Below are positions 24,328 to 33,711 of a stretch of DNA of 64,000 nt, piece after piece. Where the stretch lies: positions 21,543-85,542 of the forward strand of contig CACZOA010000023.1 in NCBI GenBank assembly GCA_902782665.1, given 5' to 3'. This DNA is from an uncultured Bacteroidales bacterium (GTDB lineage: Bacteria; Bacteroidota; Bacteroidia; Bacteroidales; Paludibacteraceae). Each line of letters begins with the position of its first letter. Position 1 is the stretch's first letter. The translations under genes and the position numbers were made by a program. Below the pieces are notes generated by a model that was not told where the DNA came from, searched no databases, and saw nothing but the letters and a program-made list of their open reading frames with translations.

Positions 24328-26906
24328 CTCGGATTATTGTTGTTTATATTCTGCAAAATCATTTCAAGAGTGTCAAGGTCGTTGATATATACTTCTCTTG
24401 GTTTGCTTCCTACTTGTGGGCCTACGATTCCAGCAACTTCCAACTGGTCCATCAATCGTCCAGAACGGTTGTAACCCAAACTGAATTTTCGTTGCAACAT
24501 TGATGTTGATCCTTGTCCGGAACCGACAATCAAACGTGCTGCCTCTTCAAAGAACGGATCTCTGTTGCGTAAGTCGATGCCTTTATCTTCTGCTGATTCA
24601 ACATTTGGATCCACATATTCTGGCAATTCATATGGCTCGAGATATCCTTCCTGTGCTTGGATAAAGTCGTTGATGGCCTCTACCTCTGGAGTGTCTACAA
24701 ATGCACATTGCACACGTTCAAGGTTTCCGTTAGACAGGATAAGCATGTCACCTCGTCCGATAAGTGTTTCTGCTCCTGTGCAGTCGAGGATGGTTTTTGA
24801 GTCGATGGCCTGTGCTGTCTTACATGCGAAACGTACAGGGAAGTTTGATTTGATCAAACCTGTGATGACGTTGACTGACGGACGTTGTGTCGCAAGTATG
24901 ACATGGATTCCAATCGCACGTGCTTTTTGTGCCAGTCGTGCCACAGGTGTCTCGATGTCTTTTCCTACTTGCATGATAAGGTCGGCAAACTCATCAATGA
25001 TCACTACGATATATGGCAAGAAGTGATGTCCGTTTTCTGGGTTCAGACGGCGTTCTTTATATTTATCGTTGTATTCTATAATGTTTCTGACCTTTGCTTT
25101 CTTCAACAGTTCGTAGCGGTTTTCCATCTCTACACAAAGACTGTTCATTGCGGCTACCACCTTGGTTACGTCGGTGATGATCGCTTCGTCTTCTCCTGGC
25201 ATTTTTGCAAGATAGTGCTTTAGCAGTGGAGCGTACATTGAAAACTCTACTGTCTTTGGATCGACTAGCACGAGCTTTAGTTCCGACGGGTGTTTCTTAT
25301 ACAATAGTGACATCAGCACTGCGTTCAACGCTACAGACTTTCCTTGTCCTGTGGCTCCGGCACAGATGACATGCGGACATTTCGCAAGGTCGATCATGTA
25401 GTTGTTGTTGGTGATGGTTTTTCCAAGGATGATTGGCAACTCCATCGTGTTGGTCTGGTACTTTTTGCTTGCCACCATATCATGCATCGGCACGATAAGT
25501 TTCTTCTGGTTGGGCACTTCTATACCTATAGTTCCTTTGCCTGGGATAGGGGCGATGATTCGCACACCTTCGGCTTTAAGGCTCATAGCGATATCCTTGT
25601 TCAGACTCTGCACTTTGGAAATACGGATTCCTGGAGCCAACGTGATTTCATATAGTGTGACTGTAGGTCCAAGTTGGGCTTCGATGCTTGTCACCTGTAC
25701 TCCGTATGTTTCGAGTGCTGAAATGATTCGTTGCTGATTGTCTTTGAGCTCCTCCTCGTTTGCTTCAATCTTATTGTTAGGATATTCCTTCAAAAGTTCA
25801 ATTGGAGGGAACTGGTAGTGAGGTAAATCCTCTCTTGGATTTATTGGCTCAAGCTGTACGGAATTTTCTTCTTCAAATACCGAAACTGGCATCTCTTGTT
25901 CTGCAGGAGTAAGAGTTTGCTCGTTTGCTGACGCTGCGTCTTTAACTGCATTTGGTTCGTGGTCGAATGGAAGATCATCGTCGTCGTCATTTATTTTGAC
26001 TTTGAATCCTCCATCTATATTCTCCGCTGGCTTCTCTACTGTTTTTTCAGTTGGCTCTTCTTTAACCTCAGTCTCGACTACGGTTTTTTCTTCTTGTTTT
26101 TCTTCTTTTATGTCGTTATTATTCTCTTCAATTTCTTCTTCATCCTCTTCTACAGTCGATTTAGTATCAGGCGTAGTTGTTTCCTCGTTCGAAGATGTGG
26201 TAGTCGACTCTCTGTTTTGCTCATTCGCAGTGTTGTTGTCGATCTTTTCCTCTCCCTCTGTAGAAGACTCAATTTCTTTTTTTGCAAAGTAGTTTTTGAC
26301 TTTTTCTACGACGTTAGGATACATAAGAATCATGAATATCATAAGTGTAGTGAGAAGCACGAGTGAGGTTCCGAACTCTCCAATATATGTGTTCAGTGTA
26401 GTGGCTGTGTCCTGTCCGTGAAGTCCACCCCAATATATTGAACTGTTGTCTGAGAATGGAGTGCAGATAAGTCCGAGCAAAAGAGATATCCATAGCATCC
26501 AAAACAGACAATTGCCAATTATTCGACCGATTTGCAGTTTGAAAGATGTCAATATCTTCATTCCGATACACCAAAGAATTATGATGATGCAGAACGATGA
26601 AACTCCGAATGTTTTGTTGACCATGAAGTCGGCGATTACAGCACCGGAAAAACCAGATGCGTTAAGTGCACCGTCTTCCGCAATTTGTGTAGGAGATACT
26701 CCTGTCTCGATCAGACTTGCATCGGTAGAACTTGTGAAAAAGAAATTGATATAAGCCACTGTTACGTATAGGCATACCACTAGCAGTAAAATACCAACAC
26801 AAATCTTTGTGTTGCTATTGGTCACACTGTTCTTGATGCGTGTCTTTAGTTTGGAGAAGAAGTTTTCTTTCTTTTCTCCTTCTACAGGTTCATTCTTGCT
26901 CGTCAT
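24324..26906 (-). CDS. ftsK: FtsK/SpoIIIE DNA translocase
   Basis: 860 aa septal DNA pump that segregates chromosome ends during division. Four N-terminal membrane segments (about 35-55, 100-120, 130-150, 180-196), a long acidic Glu/Thr-rich linker (about 205-360), then the motor: Walker A GATGQGKS (517-524), Walker B VVIIDEFADLI, ILATQRPSVNVITGLIKSNFP (seen as ATQRPSVNVITG), and the C-terminal winged-helix gamma domain (SMLQRKFSLGYNRSGRLMDQLE) that reads orientation sequences on DNA. A TAATTTTG -7 box lies at 26936-26943 on this strand. Its neighbours are the HU genes, so chromosome-organisation genes are grouped here. Confidence 0.97.
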   Translation of the reverse strand: MTSKNEPVEGEKKENFFSKLKTRIKNSVTNSNTKICVGILLLVVCLYVTVAYINFFFTSSTDASLIETGVSPTQIAEDGALNASGFSGAVIADFMVNKTFGVSSFCIIIILWCIGMKILTSFKLQIGRIIGNCLFWMLWISLLLGLICTPFSDNSSIYWGGLHGQDTATTLNTYIGEFGTSLVLLTTLMIFMILMYPNVVEKVKNYFAKKEIESSTEGEEKIDNNTANEQNRESTTTSSNEETTTPDTKSTVEEDEEEIEENNNDIKEEKQEEKTVVETEVKEEPTEKTVEKPAENIDGGFKVKINDDDDDLPFDHEPNAVKDAASANEQTLTPAEQEMPVSVFEEENSVQLEPINPREDLPHYQFPPIELLKEYPNNKIEANEEELKDNQQRIISALETYGVQVTSIEAQLGPTVTLYEITLAPGIRISKVQSLNKDIAMSLKAEGVRIIAPIPGKGTIGIEVPNQKKLIVPMHDMVASKKYQTNTMELPIILGKTITNNNYMIDLAKCPHVICAGATGQGKSVALNAVLMSLLYKKHPSELKLVLVDPKTVEFSMYAPLLKHYLAKMPGEDEAIITDVTKVVAAMNSLCVEMENRYELLKKAKVRNIIEYNDKYKERRLNPENGHHFLPYIVVIIDEFADLIMQVGKDIETPVARLAQKARAIGIHVILATQRPSVNVITGLIKSNFPVRFACKTAQAIDSKTILDCTGAETLIGRGDMLILSNGNLERVQCAFVDTPEVEAINDFIQAQEGYLEPYELPEYVDPNVESAEDKGIDLRNRDPFFEEAARLIVGSGQGSTSMLQRKFSLGYNRSGRLMDQLEVAGIVGPQVGSKPREVYINDLDTLEMILQNINNNNPR

Positions 26907-26935
26907 GTTAAAATAAGTCTCTTTGATAAGTTCTA

Positions 26936-26943
26936 CAAAATTA
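26936..26943 (-). promoter_or_regulatory. -7 box for ftsK
   Basis: TAATTTTG on the minus strand, 30 bp before the ATG at 26906. The nearest TTTG is only 15 bp further up, shorter than usual. Confidence 0.4.
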
Positions 26944-27071
26944 GAAAAAAATCAACAACAAACAACGTCATTGATTTTATTTCGGCTCAGATTTTTCCCT
27001 TTTCGATTTTGCTTGGGTACAAAGAAGACGTAATGGATTGTAACTGCGTCAGTTAAAGGTTGTGTGTGCTT

Positions 27072-27698
27072 TTAATCCTTGAAATTTGGAGATTTAATTT
27101 CTGGGTTTTTGAATGTTATATTCAGATGTTGTTTGAATCCTGCGTTTACAAGAATAGGTTGGAGCACATTTTCGGTGTTGCTTTTGGCTATGTTGTTGAT
27201 TTCTATGTATGAAGTGCTTTTTTTGACATCTTCAATGCCATGCTTGATGACATACTCACGCTCTTGCTCTGTAAAGTTTGATCTGAACCAAGATACATAC
27301 TCACGTGATTTGTCGTGGTCGATTTTTGTACTTGTGATTTCAAGTGTAGGAGAGGGGAGGGTTATGTCTATTGTAGAGTCGTTTACTGATATGTCATTGG
27401 TAGTGACGAAGTTAAGGTCTACAATGATTTTCATTTTGACCTCAATTGGGACCATCAGTCTTTTTTCTCCTGGCAGAGGTGTGCTGTATCCAAATATTTT
27501 TAGTTGGCTGTCGTCGTCAAACGATACGGTCTTGAGCACTGTATATTCAGCAACCTCCAATTTAGAACAATGGTGTACTCTTTCCCAGAGTACACCAATT
27601 GTATCAATTTTATTTGTCTGACTGTCGACGCTTGGATTTTCATTGCCACTGCATGCGAATAGCAGAAGTGCGAGCAACGTCGACAGAAATAATCTCAT
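27072..27698 (-). CDS. DUF4230-type lipoprotein
   Basis: 208 aa. Lipoprotein signal peptide with lipobox LFAC (Cys16). The mature part fits the DUF4230 family: CSKLEVAEYTVLKTVSFDD near the start, VEVKMKIIVDLNF-like strands (seen as VPIEVKMKIIVDLNF), and ITLPSPTLEITSTKIDHD. The family has no known function. It starts 4 bp after the dapA stop on the same strand, so the two are cotranscribed, though no functional link is evident. Confidence 0.8.
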   Translation of the reverse strand: MRLFLSTLLALLLFACSGNENPSVDSQTNKIDTIGVLWERVHHCSKLEVAEYTVLKTVSFDDDSQLKIFGYSTPLPGEKRLMVPIEVKMKIIVDLNFVTTNDISVNDSTIDITLPSPTLEITSTKIDHDKSREYVSWFRSNFTEQEREYVIKHGIEDVKKSTSYIEINNIAKSNTENVLQPILVNAGFKQHLNITFKNPEIKSPNFKD

Positions 27699-27702
27699 AT
27701 TA

Positions 27703-28596
27703 TTATTTGATTAGATCCAATTTCTTCATTTCTGCAAGAAGCAATGCTTTGTTCTCGTCAGTCATCTTGCAAAGAGGAAGACGGTACTCTTCCTTCATCA
27801 TACCCATTGCTGCCAAAGCTGCTTTCACTGGGATTGGATTGCTCTCAACGAACAGAAGGTCCATCAAATGACGGTATTTATAGTGGATCTCACGTGCCTC
27901 TGCAGCCTTACCTGCGATAGACAACTCCATCATTTTTGCAAATTCTTTAGGGAATATGTTGCAGGCCACTGAAATACATCCGTCTGCACCTAACAGGTTG
28001 GAAACCATAGATGTACCGTCGTCGCCAGAATAAATCTTGAATCCTTTCTTTCTTCCCTCTACAAGAGTCTCGATGATACCGATGTTTCCACTTGCTTCCT
28101 TGATTCCGACGATGTTCTCGAAATCGTTGGCAAGACGGAATACAGTCGCAGGTTTGATTGCTGAACCTGTACGTCCTGGCACATTATATAGGATGATAGG
28201 AAGATTCACATTGTTCGCTAGTTCCGCAAAGTGAAGGTACATTCCCTCTGCTGTAGGTTTGTTGTAGTATGGCCCAACCACTAGGACGGCATCAACACCT
28301 GATGAAGCTGCGTTCTTTGTGTAGCTGATGCATGAGGCTGTGCTGTTGCTGCCTGTTCCGGCGATCACAGTCATCTTGCCACCGATACGTTTCATTGTGT
28401 GCTCGAACATCTGAGCGTCTTCTTTCTCGCTCAAAGTAGGAGTTTCTCCTGTTGTTCCACACACTACGACACCTGATGTGCCATTCTCCAAATGAAAGTC
28501 CAAAAGTGCGTCATACGATGCGTAATCGATTGATCCGTCGCTATTAAACGGTGTGACCAATGCTGCAATTGAACCCTGTAACGTAAATGTATCCAT
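27703..28596 (-). CDS. dapA: 4-hydroxy-tetrahydrodipicolinate synthase
   Basis: 297 aa, the usual length. Condenses pyruvate with aspartate semialdehyde in the diaminopimelate/lysine pathway, which also feeds peptidoglycan. Motifs: GTTGE (47-51), YNVPGRTG (Tyr137), and the Schiff-base lysine in GIKEASG (Lys166). A TAATTTTG -7 box lies 33 bp upstream. It is followed after 4 bp by the DUF4230 lipoprotein gene. Confidence 0.98.
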   Translation of the reverse strand: MDTFTLQGSIAALVTPFNSDGSIDYASYDALLDFHLENGTSGVVVCGTTGETPTLSEKEDAQMFEHTMKRIGGKMTVIAGTGSNSTASCISYTKNAASSGVDAVLVVGPYYNKPTAEGMYLHFAELANNVNLPIILYNVPGRTGSAIKPATVFRLANDFENIVGIKEASGNIGIIETLVEGRKKGFKIYSGDDGTSMVSNLLGADGCISVACNIFPKEFAKMMELSIAGKAAEAREIHYKYRHLMDLLFVESNPIPVKAALAAMGMMKEEYRLPLCKMTDENKALLLAEMKKLDLIK

Positions 28597-28628
28597 TGTA
28601 TCTTATTTTCTTCAAAGTAGTAATGATG

Positions 28629-28636
28629 CAAAATTA
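28629..28636 (-). promoter_or_regulatory. -7 box for dapA
   Basis: TAATTTTG on the minus strand, 33 bp before the dapA ATG at 28596. No TTTG at the expected -33 distance. Confidence 0.45.
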
Positions 28637-28662
28637 ATAAACTTTTAGGAATGATTTTGCAT

Positions 28663-29193
28663 TTAATAATAGAAATATCCGAAGATTCCGCTCATTATAA
28701 TCAGATATATCGGATTGACCTTGAAAAAGAATGTGGCTATGAAAACTATCGCGCATATTATCACGCTTTCAAAACCGATGAAATTCTCTTTGTTCATCAT
28801 GAGCACTCCGGCTGAAAAAATCAATCCGACGACGATTGGTTTGAGCGACGCCAGCAATGCCTTGACATAGTGGTTCTCTTCGTTCTTGAATAGCCAGGTG
28901 ATCACCGCTACCATCAGGAGCACAGTAGGCAAACATAATGCGAATGTTGTGAATATGGCTCCAATAACGCCTCCTTGATTATAGCCGATATATGTGGCAC
29001 AGTTTATGGAGATTGGTCCGGGAGTCATTTGGGATAATGCGAGAATGTCGGCAAACTCGCTGTTGGTCATCCATCCGTTTTTGTCCACGACGTCGAATTG
29101 GATCATTGAGATCATTCCGTATCCACCACCAAAACCGAACAATCCGATTTTGAAGAAACTCCAGAATAGTTTCAAATACATTATTATATCCAT
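28663..29193 (-). CDS. Chromate-type transporter subunit (short ChrA half)
   Basis: 176 aa membrane protein, one half of a two-gene CHR-family transporter. The N-terminus has the family signature FKIGLFGFGGGYGMISMIQ, followed by QMTPGPISINCATYIGY and about five hydrophobic segments. CHR proteins were found as chromate exporters, but short paired forms are common in gut bacteria and their substrate is usually untested. It lies 18 bp after the partner gene. Confidence 0.9.
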   Translation of the reverse strand: MDIIMYLKLFWSFFKIGLFGFGGGYGMISMIQFDVVDKNGWMTNSEFADILALSQMTPGPISINCATYIGYNQGGVIGAIFTTFALCLPTVLLMVAVITWLFKNEENHYVKALLASLKPIVVGLIFSAGVLMMNKENFIGFESVIICAIVFIATFFFKVNPIYLIIMSGIFGYFYY

Positions 29194-29211
29194 TTCTTCA
29201 GTTTCTTGGTT

Positions 29212-29853
29212 TTAGTCGTTTTCTTTTTTTGTTGAAATGAACTCCACGTTTTTCTCATCATCTTCTTCTGAATCATCATGATTGTCTGTGTCGTTGTCGG
29301 ATTTTTTCTTGTCTATATCCTTGATTTTCCGATATTCCCAGCATAATGTGCAGATGATCGCTGCCATTATGATGTAGACGGGAGATATTTTCAGAAATAC
29401 TACCACTGCCGCCACCAAAATAGGGATTGGCAGGAATTTCCATGATAATTCTGATTTGATGAACATTTTGACTGACGGAGCTAGAATAAGAGCCACTACG
29501 CATGGACGTATGCCGTCAAATATTTTCATCACAGTTTCGTTTTCTCTAAACTCTTGGAAACATGTGCTTATGGCTCCTATGATCAACAATGATGGAAGAA
29601 CAGCTCCAAGGAATGAAACTGCAGCTCCACATTTTCCAGCGATCCTGTAGCCTACATAAAGGGCTGTGTTGACGGCAAACACTCCGGGCAATGACTGCAC
29701 AATGGTGATCATTTTCCAGAACTCTTTTTCGTCAATCCATTTTTTTTGTCTGACAACAGCCTGCTCGACGAGGGCTAGCATTGCGTATCCGCCACCGAGA
29801 GTGAAACTTCCAATTTTCAGGAATGTGGTGAGTAGGTCGAAATATAGTCTCAA
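29212..29853 (-). CDS. Chromate-type transporter subunit with acidic C-terminal tail
   Basis: 213 aa, the second half of the CHR pair. Signature LKIGSFTLGGGYAMLALVE and VQSLPGVFAVNTALYVGYR, five to six hydrophobic segments to about residue 170, then a hydrophilic tail of about 40 residues very rich in Asp, Glu and Lys (DNDTDNHDDSEEDDEK). The tail is not part of the usual short CHR protein and might bind cations or a partner. Cotranscribed with the thioesterase gene 20 bp upstream. Confidence 0.88.
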   Translation of the reverse strand: MRLYFDLLTTFLKIGSFTLGGGYAMLALVEQAVVRQKKWIDEKEFWKMITIVQSLPGVFAVNTALYVGYRIAGKCGAAVSFLGAVLPSLLIIGAISTCFQEFRENETVMKIFDGIRPCVVALILAPSVKMFIKSELSWKFLPIPILVAAVVVFLKISPVYIIMAAIICTLCWEYRKIKDIDKKKSDNDTDNHDDSEEDDEKNVEFISTKKEND

Positions 29854-29873
29854 TGTTAAATGATTTCTATGAT

Positions 29874-30284
29874 TTATTTTTCCAAAAGCACATCAAGTTC
29901 TGGACATGATGCTGCCAATTTGCCATTGACTACGCATGCTGATTCAACTTTTGCCCTTGCACATAATGCTTCGTCAGACAAGCGGTAGATGTCTTGAAAA
30001 AATACGTATCTGATTCCCTCTTTTTCCACGTACAGACGGCATGCAAATTCATCTCCGCTCTTTAGGGATTTCTTGTATTCAATTGTGATTTTTGTCACCA
30101 CTGCGTCTATTCCTCTGTTGTGCAGGTCGGCAAAACTGATGCCTCGTGATAGAAGAAACTCGTGACGTGCATGTTCTGTATAGTGCTGGTAATTAGCGTT
30201 GTTGACGATGCCCTGTAGGTCACACTCGTAATCACGCACTTTGAACTTTTCCTCAAATATGTAATCTTTTTTTACAATTGCCAT
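29874..30284 (-). CDS. Hotdog-fold acyl-CoA thioesterase, copy 1
   Basis: 136 aa, single hotdog domain of the YbgC/4-hydroxybenzoyl-CoA thioesterase type, hydrolysing acyl-CoA. The family N-terminal motif is clear: RDYECDLQGIVNNANYQHY with the active-site Asp in the DLQGIVNNANY segment and TEHARHEFL. It is followed by ITIEYKKSLKSGD. It is a near-copy of the next gene upstream (30347-30754), most positions being identical, so this is a recent tandem duplication. It lies 20 bp before the ChrA gene. Confidence 0.93.
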   Translation of the reverse strand: MAIVKKDYIFEEKFKVRDYECDLQGIVNNANYQHYTEHARHEFLLSRGISFADLHNRGIDAVVTKITIEYKKSLKSGDEFACRLYVEKEGIRYVFFQDIYRLSDEALCARAKVESACVVNGKLAASCPELDVLLEK

Positions 30285-30346
30285 GTCTGTATGTTTTTAA
30301 TTTAATAATAATCTTTTTAGGAGTGTTGGTGTAAATCCATTCCGTC

Positions 30347-30754
30347 TTATTTTAATAGCTCGTCTAATTCTGGGCAAGAGGCTGCCAGTTTGCCATCGAC
30401 AACGCATACTGTTTCTGTTTTTGTTTTTGCACACAAAGCGTTGTCTGCCAATCGGTAGATATCCTGATAGTACACGTATCTGATGCCCTCTTTTTCCATA
30501 TATAGACGGCAAACGAAATCATCCCCACTTTTCAGCGATTTCTTGTATTCAATGGTGATCTTAGATACAACGAGATCAATTCCCTTGTCGTGTAGATCGG
30601 CGAAACTGACACCGCGTGAAAGGAAAAACTCATGGCATGCATGTTCTGTATAATGCTGGTAATTAGCATTGTTGACGATGCCCTGCAGGTCGCATTCGTA
30701 GTCGCGTACCTTGAACTTCTCTTCAAATATGTATTCTTTTTTTGCTATTGCCAT
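30347..30754 (-). CDS. Hotdog-fold acyl-CoA thioesterase, copy 2
   Basis: 135 aa. The start at 30754 (MAIAKKEYIF) matches the paralogue's N-terminus; an in-frame ATG at 30778 would add 8 residues and overlap trkH. Same RDYECDLQGIVNNANYQHY motif and ITIEYKKSLKSGD. It differs from copy 1 mainly in the second half (for example DLVVSKI against DAVVTKI and CAKTKTETV against CARAKVESA). The two copies are separated by 62 bp. Confidence 0.93.
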   Translation of the reverse strand: MAIAKKEYIFEEKFKVRDYECDLQGIVNNANYQHYTEHACHEFFLSRGVSFADLHDKGIDLVVSKITIEYKKSLKSGDDFVCRLYMEKEGIRYVYYQDIYRLADNALCAKTKTETVCVVDGKLAASCPELDELLK

Positions 30755-30774
30755 GATTGTGTGTTTATTGTTAA

Positions 30775-32256
30775 TCAACTCTTTTTCCAGAACACTGGAG
30801 TAAGGATGAACAACACGGTGAATATTTCAAGTCGGCCGATGAGCATAAGTAGGCCCATAAACCATTTTATGACGTCGTCCTGTAGGGCGAATATTCCATT
30901 TGTCTGTGAAGCCAATCCCGGTCCGACGTTGCTCAAACATGAGATTGCCATACCTGCGGATTCAGTGAACTCGTTGCCAAACAGCATGAATATGATGATG
31001 CTTATCATACATATTCCGGCAAAAATCACCACGTATGCAAGAATGTTGGTGATGATTTTTTCTGTCACTACTCTTTTGTTCAGCTTCACTGGTATGATGG
31101 CCTGTGGATGCAGCAGACGTTTGAATTCCAAGTAACTGTTTTTCACTAACAGTAGGACTCTCATTATCTTTATACCTCCACTGGCACTACCTGCGCTACC
31201 TCCGATAATCATACAGATGAACAGGATTCCCCAGATGAATGGGTGCCATTGGCTGATATCCGTGTAGACGAAACCTGTTCCTGAGACCAATGCCGTCGAC
31301 TCAAAAAGGGCAGTTCGGAATGTGTCCTCCGTATCTATCATTGTGTTTCGGTTTGTGTAGAGTAGACCTCCGAACACCAATAATGTCATCACGATGTTGA
31401 GAATCATATAGATGTTGAACTCTTCACTGTTTCTGGCTCTTGAGAAATCTCCTTTCAAAAGTGTGAATGTCACCATGAAGTTAACACCTGCCAGCACCAT
31501 ATAGAAGCATACGAAATATTCCAAAAGCGGAGAGTGCCAAAATAGTATTCCGTCGTTTTTGGTGGAGAATCCTCCTGTTGAAATAGTGGTCATGGCATGG
31601 CAGACTGAATCGAAAAATCCCATGCCTCCTATACAGAATAGTATGACTTCCGACACTGTGATGGCGATATATGCTCCATACAGCATTTGCGCTGTCTGCA
31701 TCACTCGTGGAGTCAGTTTGTCTTTGGTCGGACCTGTCACTTCCGCTATGTAAAGCTGCATGCCTCCGACTCCTAAGAAAGGAAGGATGGCTAGAGACAA
31801 TACGATGATTCCCATTCCACCTACCCACTGAGTGGAAGAACGCCACAGTGCTATTCCGTGTGGTAGGTTTTCCACATTGGTGAAAATAGTGGCTCCTGTG
31901 GTTGAGAATCCTGAGATTGTCTCAAAATATGCGTCGGTGAACGACTCTGTATAGTCACCGATGTAGTATGGCAGAGCTCCGAACAAAGAGAATACTACCC
32001 ATACGAGAGAAACGATAAGGTAACCCTCGCGTCTTCCCAATTTGACATCTGACTCTCCTCTTTTTTTGCGTGTGACGGAGATGCTGTAGATACCGATCGC
32101 AGCGGTGATTGCCGTTGTGATAGCAAGAGGAAAGATGTCACTTTCACCGTAGCATATAGACACTATCAGACATATTAGCAGGAAGAAAGCTTCGAATGCC
32201 AATAATGAACCGAGAGTCAGTGCTACCGCTTTTTTGTCGATCAGTGATTTCTTCAT
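30775..32256 (-). CDS. trkH: TrkH potassium-translocating membrane subunit
   Basis: 493 aa inner-membrane K+ channel subunit of the Trk/Ktr superfamily. Four pore-loop selectivity regions are visible in order: TISGFSTTGATIF, TISTGGFSTKNDG, STALVSGTGFVYTD and SCLSNVGPGLAS, each with the conserved Gly. About ten membrane segments surround them. It starts 1 bp after the trkA stop, so the two subunits are tightly coupled, and works with TrkA gating by NAD(H). Confidence 0.97.
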   Translation of the reverse strand: MKKSLIDKKAVALTLGSLLAFEAFFLLICLIVSICYGESDIFPLAITTAITAAIGIYSISVTRKKRGESDVKLGRREGYLIVSLVWVVFSLFGALPYYIGDYTESFTDAYFETISGFSTTGATIFTNVENLPHGIALWRSSTQWVGGMGIIVLSLAILPFLGVGGMQLYIAEVTGPTKDKLTPRVMQTAQMLYGAYIAITVSEVILFCIGGMGFFDSVCHAMTTISTGGFSTKNDGILFWHSPLLEYFVCFYMVLAGVNFMVTFTLLKGDFSRARNSEEFNIYMILNIVMTLLVFGGLLYTNRNTMIDTEDTFRTALFESTALVSGTGFVYTDISQWHPFIWGILFICMIIGGSAGSASGGIKIMRVLLLVKNSYLEFKRLLHPQAIIPVKLNKRVVTEKIITNILAYVVIFAGICMISIIIFMLFGNEFTESAGMAISCLSNVGPGLASQTNGIFALQDDVIKWFMGLLMLIGRLEIFTVLFILTPVFWKKS

Positions 32257-32257
32257 T

Positions 32258-33589
32258 TTAGTTGAATAGTTCGCTCAAACGTTTGATGCTTGATTTCAAA
32301 CAGAATACCACCACTTTGTCGCCGGCGAAAATCTCAGACATACCATTCACGATGAAACTTTCTCCGTTTCTGATCACTCCACCGATGAACATGTTCAGTG
32401 GCAGATTAAGGTCTTTCACGAATCCTTTGGTGATCTTTGATCCCTCTTTTGCCGTCAATTCCACAATTTCTGCGTCGGCGTAACTCATTCGTTTTACCTT
32501 ACGTATATCTGAACTTAGAGAAAGACGGTAGATGTATGTGGCGGCGATTTCCATTTTGTTGATGATCACGCCGATATCCATTCGTTCCGCCAATGGAATA
32601 TAGTCCACATTCTCCACTTCCGCCACAATTTTCTGCACTCCATGACGGCGTGCGGCAAGGCAGGCAAGAATATTGGCTTCTGAATTATCTGTCAAAGCTA
32701 CGAAAGCATCAGCGTCATCGATATTCTCTTCTTTAAGTAGCTCGATATCAGTAGCGTCTCCCTGCAAAACAAGGGCATTTCCAATCTCTTGCTCCACAAG
32801 TTTTCTGACTTTCTTTTCGTCTTTTTCAAACATTTTTATGTTGACGCCGCTAAGTTCCTTAACTGTCTTGACTGCGATTTTGCCTCCACCCATGACGATC
32901 ATATCTTTCACAGTGTAAAGTTTTTTTCCTGCTTGTTTGCGGACGTCGTCGATATAGTCTGGTGTTGTGATGAAATAGACAACGTCGCCGGCGAGTATTT
33001 CAGTATGACCACCTGGGATGATTGTCTCCTCTTCACGTTTGATTGTTACAATACGGTAGTTTTGGCTGCCTTTCAGATCCATCAATCGTTTGTTGACGAT
33101 TGGTGCGTTGTCTCTCACTTTTACGGCAAGCACAAGAAGTTTGCCTCCGTTGAAGTCGATCCACTGTCTCACCCAACTTTGTCGGATAGACTGTGCGATT
33201 TCTTCTGCGGCCAACAGTTCTGGATAGATTAGTTTTTCAACTCCGAGTTTTGCGAGCAGAGCTCTGTTTTCGTGCTCCATCAAGTCCTCGCTGTCTACAC
33301 GGGCTACTGTCTTTTTGGCTCCAAGTTCGTGGGCTAGGATGCAGGCGTTTATATTTTGGCTTTCATTTTTTGTGACTCCGACAAATAGGTCGGCTTCACT
33401 CACACCTGCATTGCGAAGGATTGTAAGAGAGGTCGCTGAACCTTCAAGTACACTCAAATCGTAGGAGTTCTCCAAACTCCTTAATCTTGTTGAATCGTCA
33501 TCGATAAGTGTGATGTCGTGGTTTTCTCTTGACAACAGTTTTGCCAAATGACCTCCCACTGCACCTGCACCTGCAATTACAATTTTCAT
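32258..33589 (-). CDS. trkA: TrkA cytoplasmic gating subunit
   Basis: 443 aa with two tandem RCK units. The first nucleotide-binding site is VIAGAGAVGGHLAKLL at the N-terminus, the second is VMGGGKIAVKTVKEL near 228; each is followed by a TrkA-C domain (about 140-220 and 360-443). It forms the ring that gates TrkH. A TAACTTTG -7 box lies 26 bp upstream on this strand. It leads a likely operon trkA-trkH-two thioesterases-chrA pair. Confidence 0.97.
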   Translation of the reverse strand: MKIVIAGAGAVGGHLAKLLSRENHDITLIDDDSTRLRSLENSYDLSVLEGSATSLTILRNAGVSEADLFVGVTKNESQNINACILAHELGAKKTVARVDSEDLMEHENRALLAKLGVEKLIYPELLAAEEIAQSIRQSWVRQWIDFNGGKLLVLAVKVRDNAPIVNKRLMDLKGSQNYRIVTIKREEETIIPGGHTEILAGDVVYFITTPDYIDDVRKQAGKKLYTVKDMIVMGGGKIAVKTVKELSGVNIKMFEKDEKKVRKLVEQEIGNALVLQGDATDIELLKEENIDDADAFVALTDNSEANILACLAARRHGVQKIVAEVENVDYIPLAERMDIGVIINKMEIAATYIYRLSLSSDIRKVKRMSYADAEIVELTAKEGSKITKGFVKDLNLPLNMFIGGVIRNGESFIVNGMSEIFAGDKVVVFCLKSSIKRLSELFN

Positions 33590-33614
33590 TTCCGTTTGTT
33601 AAGTTAACTGTCTG

Positions 33615-33622
33615 CAAAGTTA
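33615..33622 (-). promoter_or_regulatory. -7 box for the trkA operon
   Basis: TAACTTTG on the minus strand, 26 bp before the trkA ATG. No clear -33 TTTG. Confidence 0.5.
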
Positions 33623-33640
33623 ATACTTTTTATGATTAAA

Positions 33641-33682
33641 AGCAGAAAAAAAGAGCAAAGACGTATGGATTTGCGCCTTTGC
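33641..33682 (-). terminator. Terminator after the DUF4403 gene
   Basis: GCAAAGACG (33655-33663) pairs with CGCCTTTGC (33674-33682) with one G-U pair in the RNA, 10-nt loop, then a T-rich run (TCTTTTTTTCTGCTTTT) on the minus strand. Confidence 0.85.
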
Positions 33683-33711
33683 TATAAGTTTCTATAATGT
33701 ATAAGAATGTT

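Noticed and set aside
27000-27071. Possible terminator after the DUF4230 gene
   Set aside because: Only a 4-bp GACG/CGTC stem with a long loop and no T tract.
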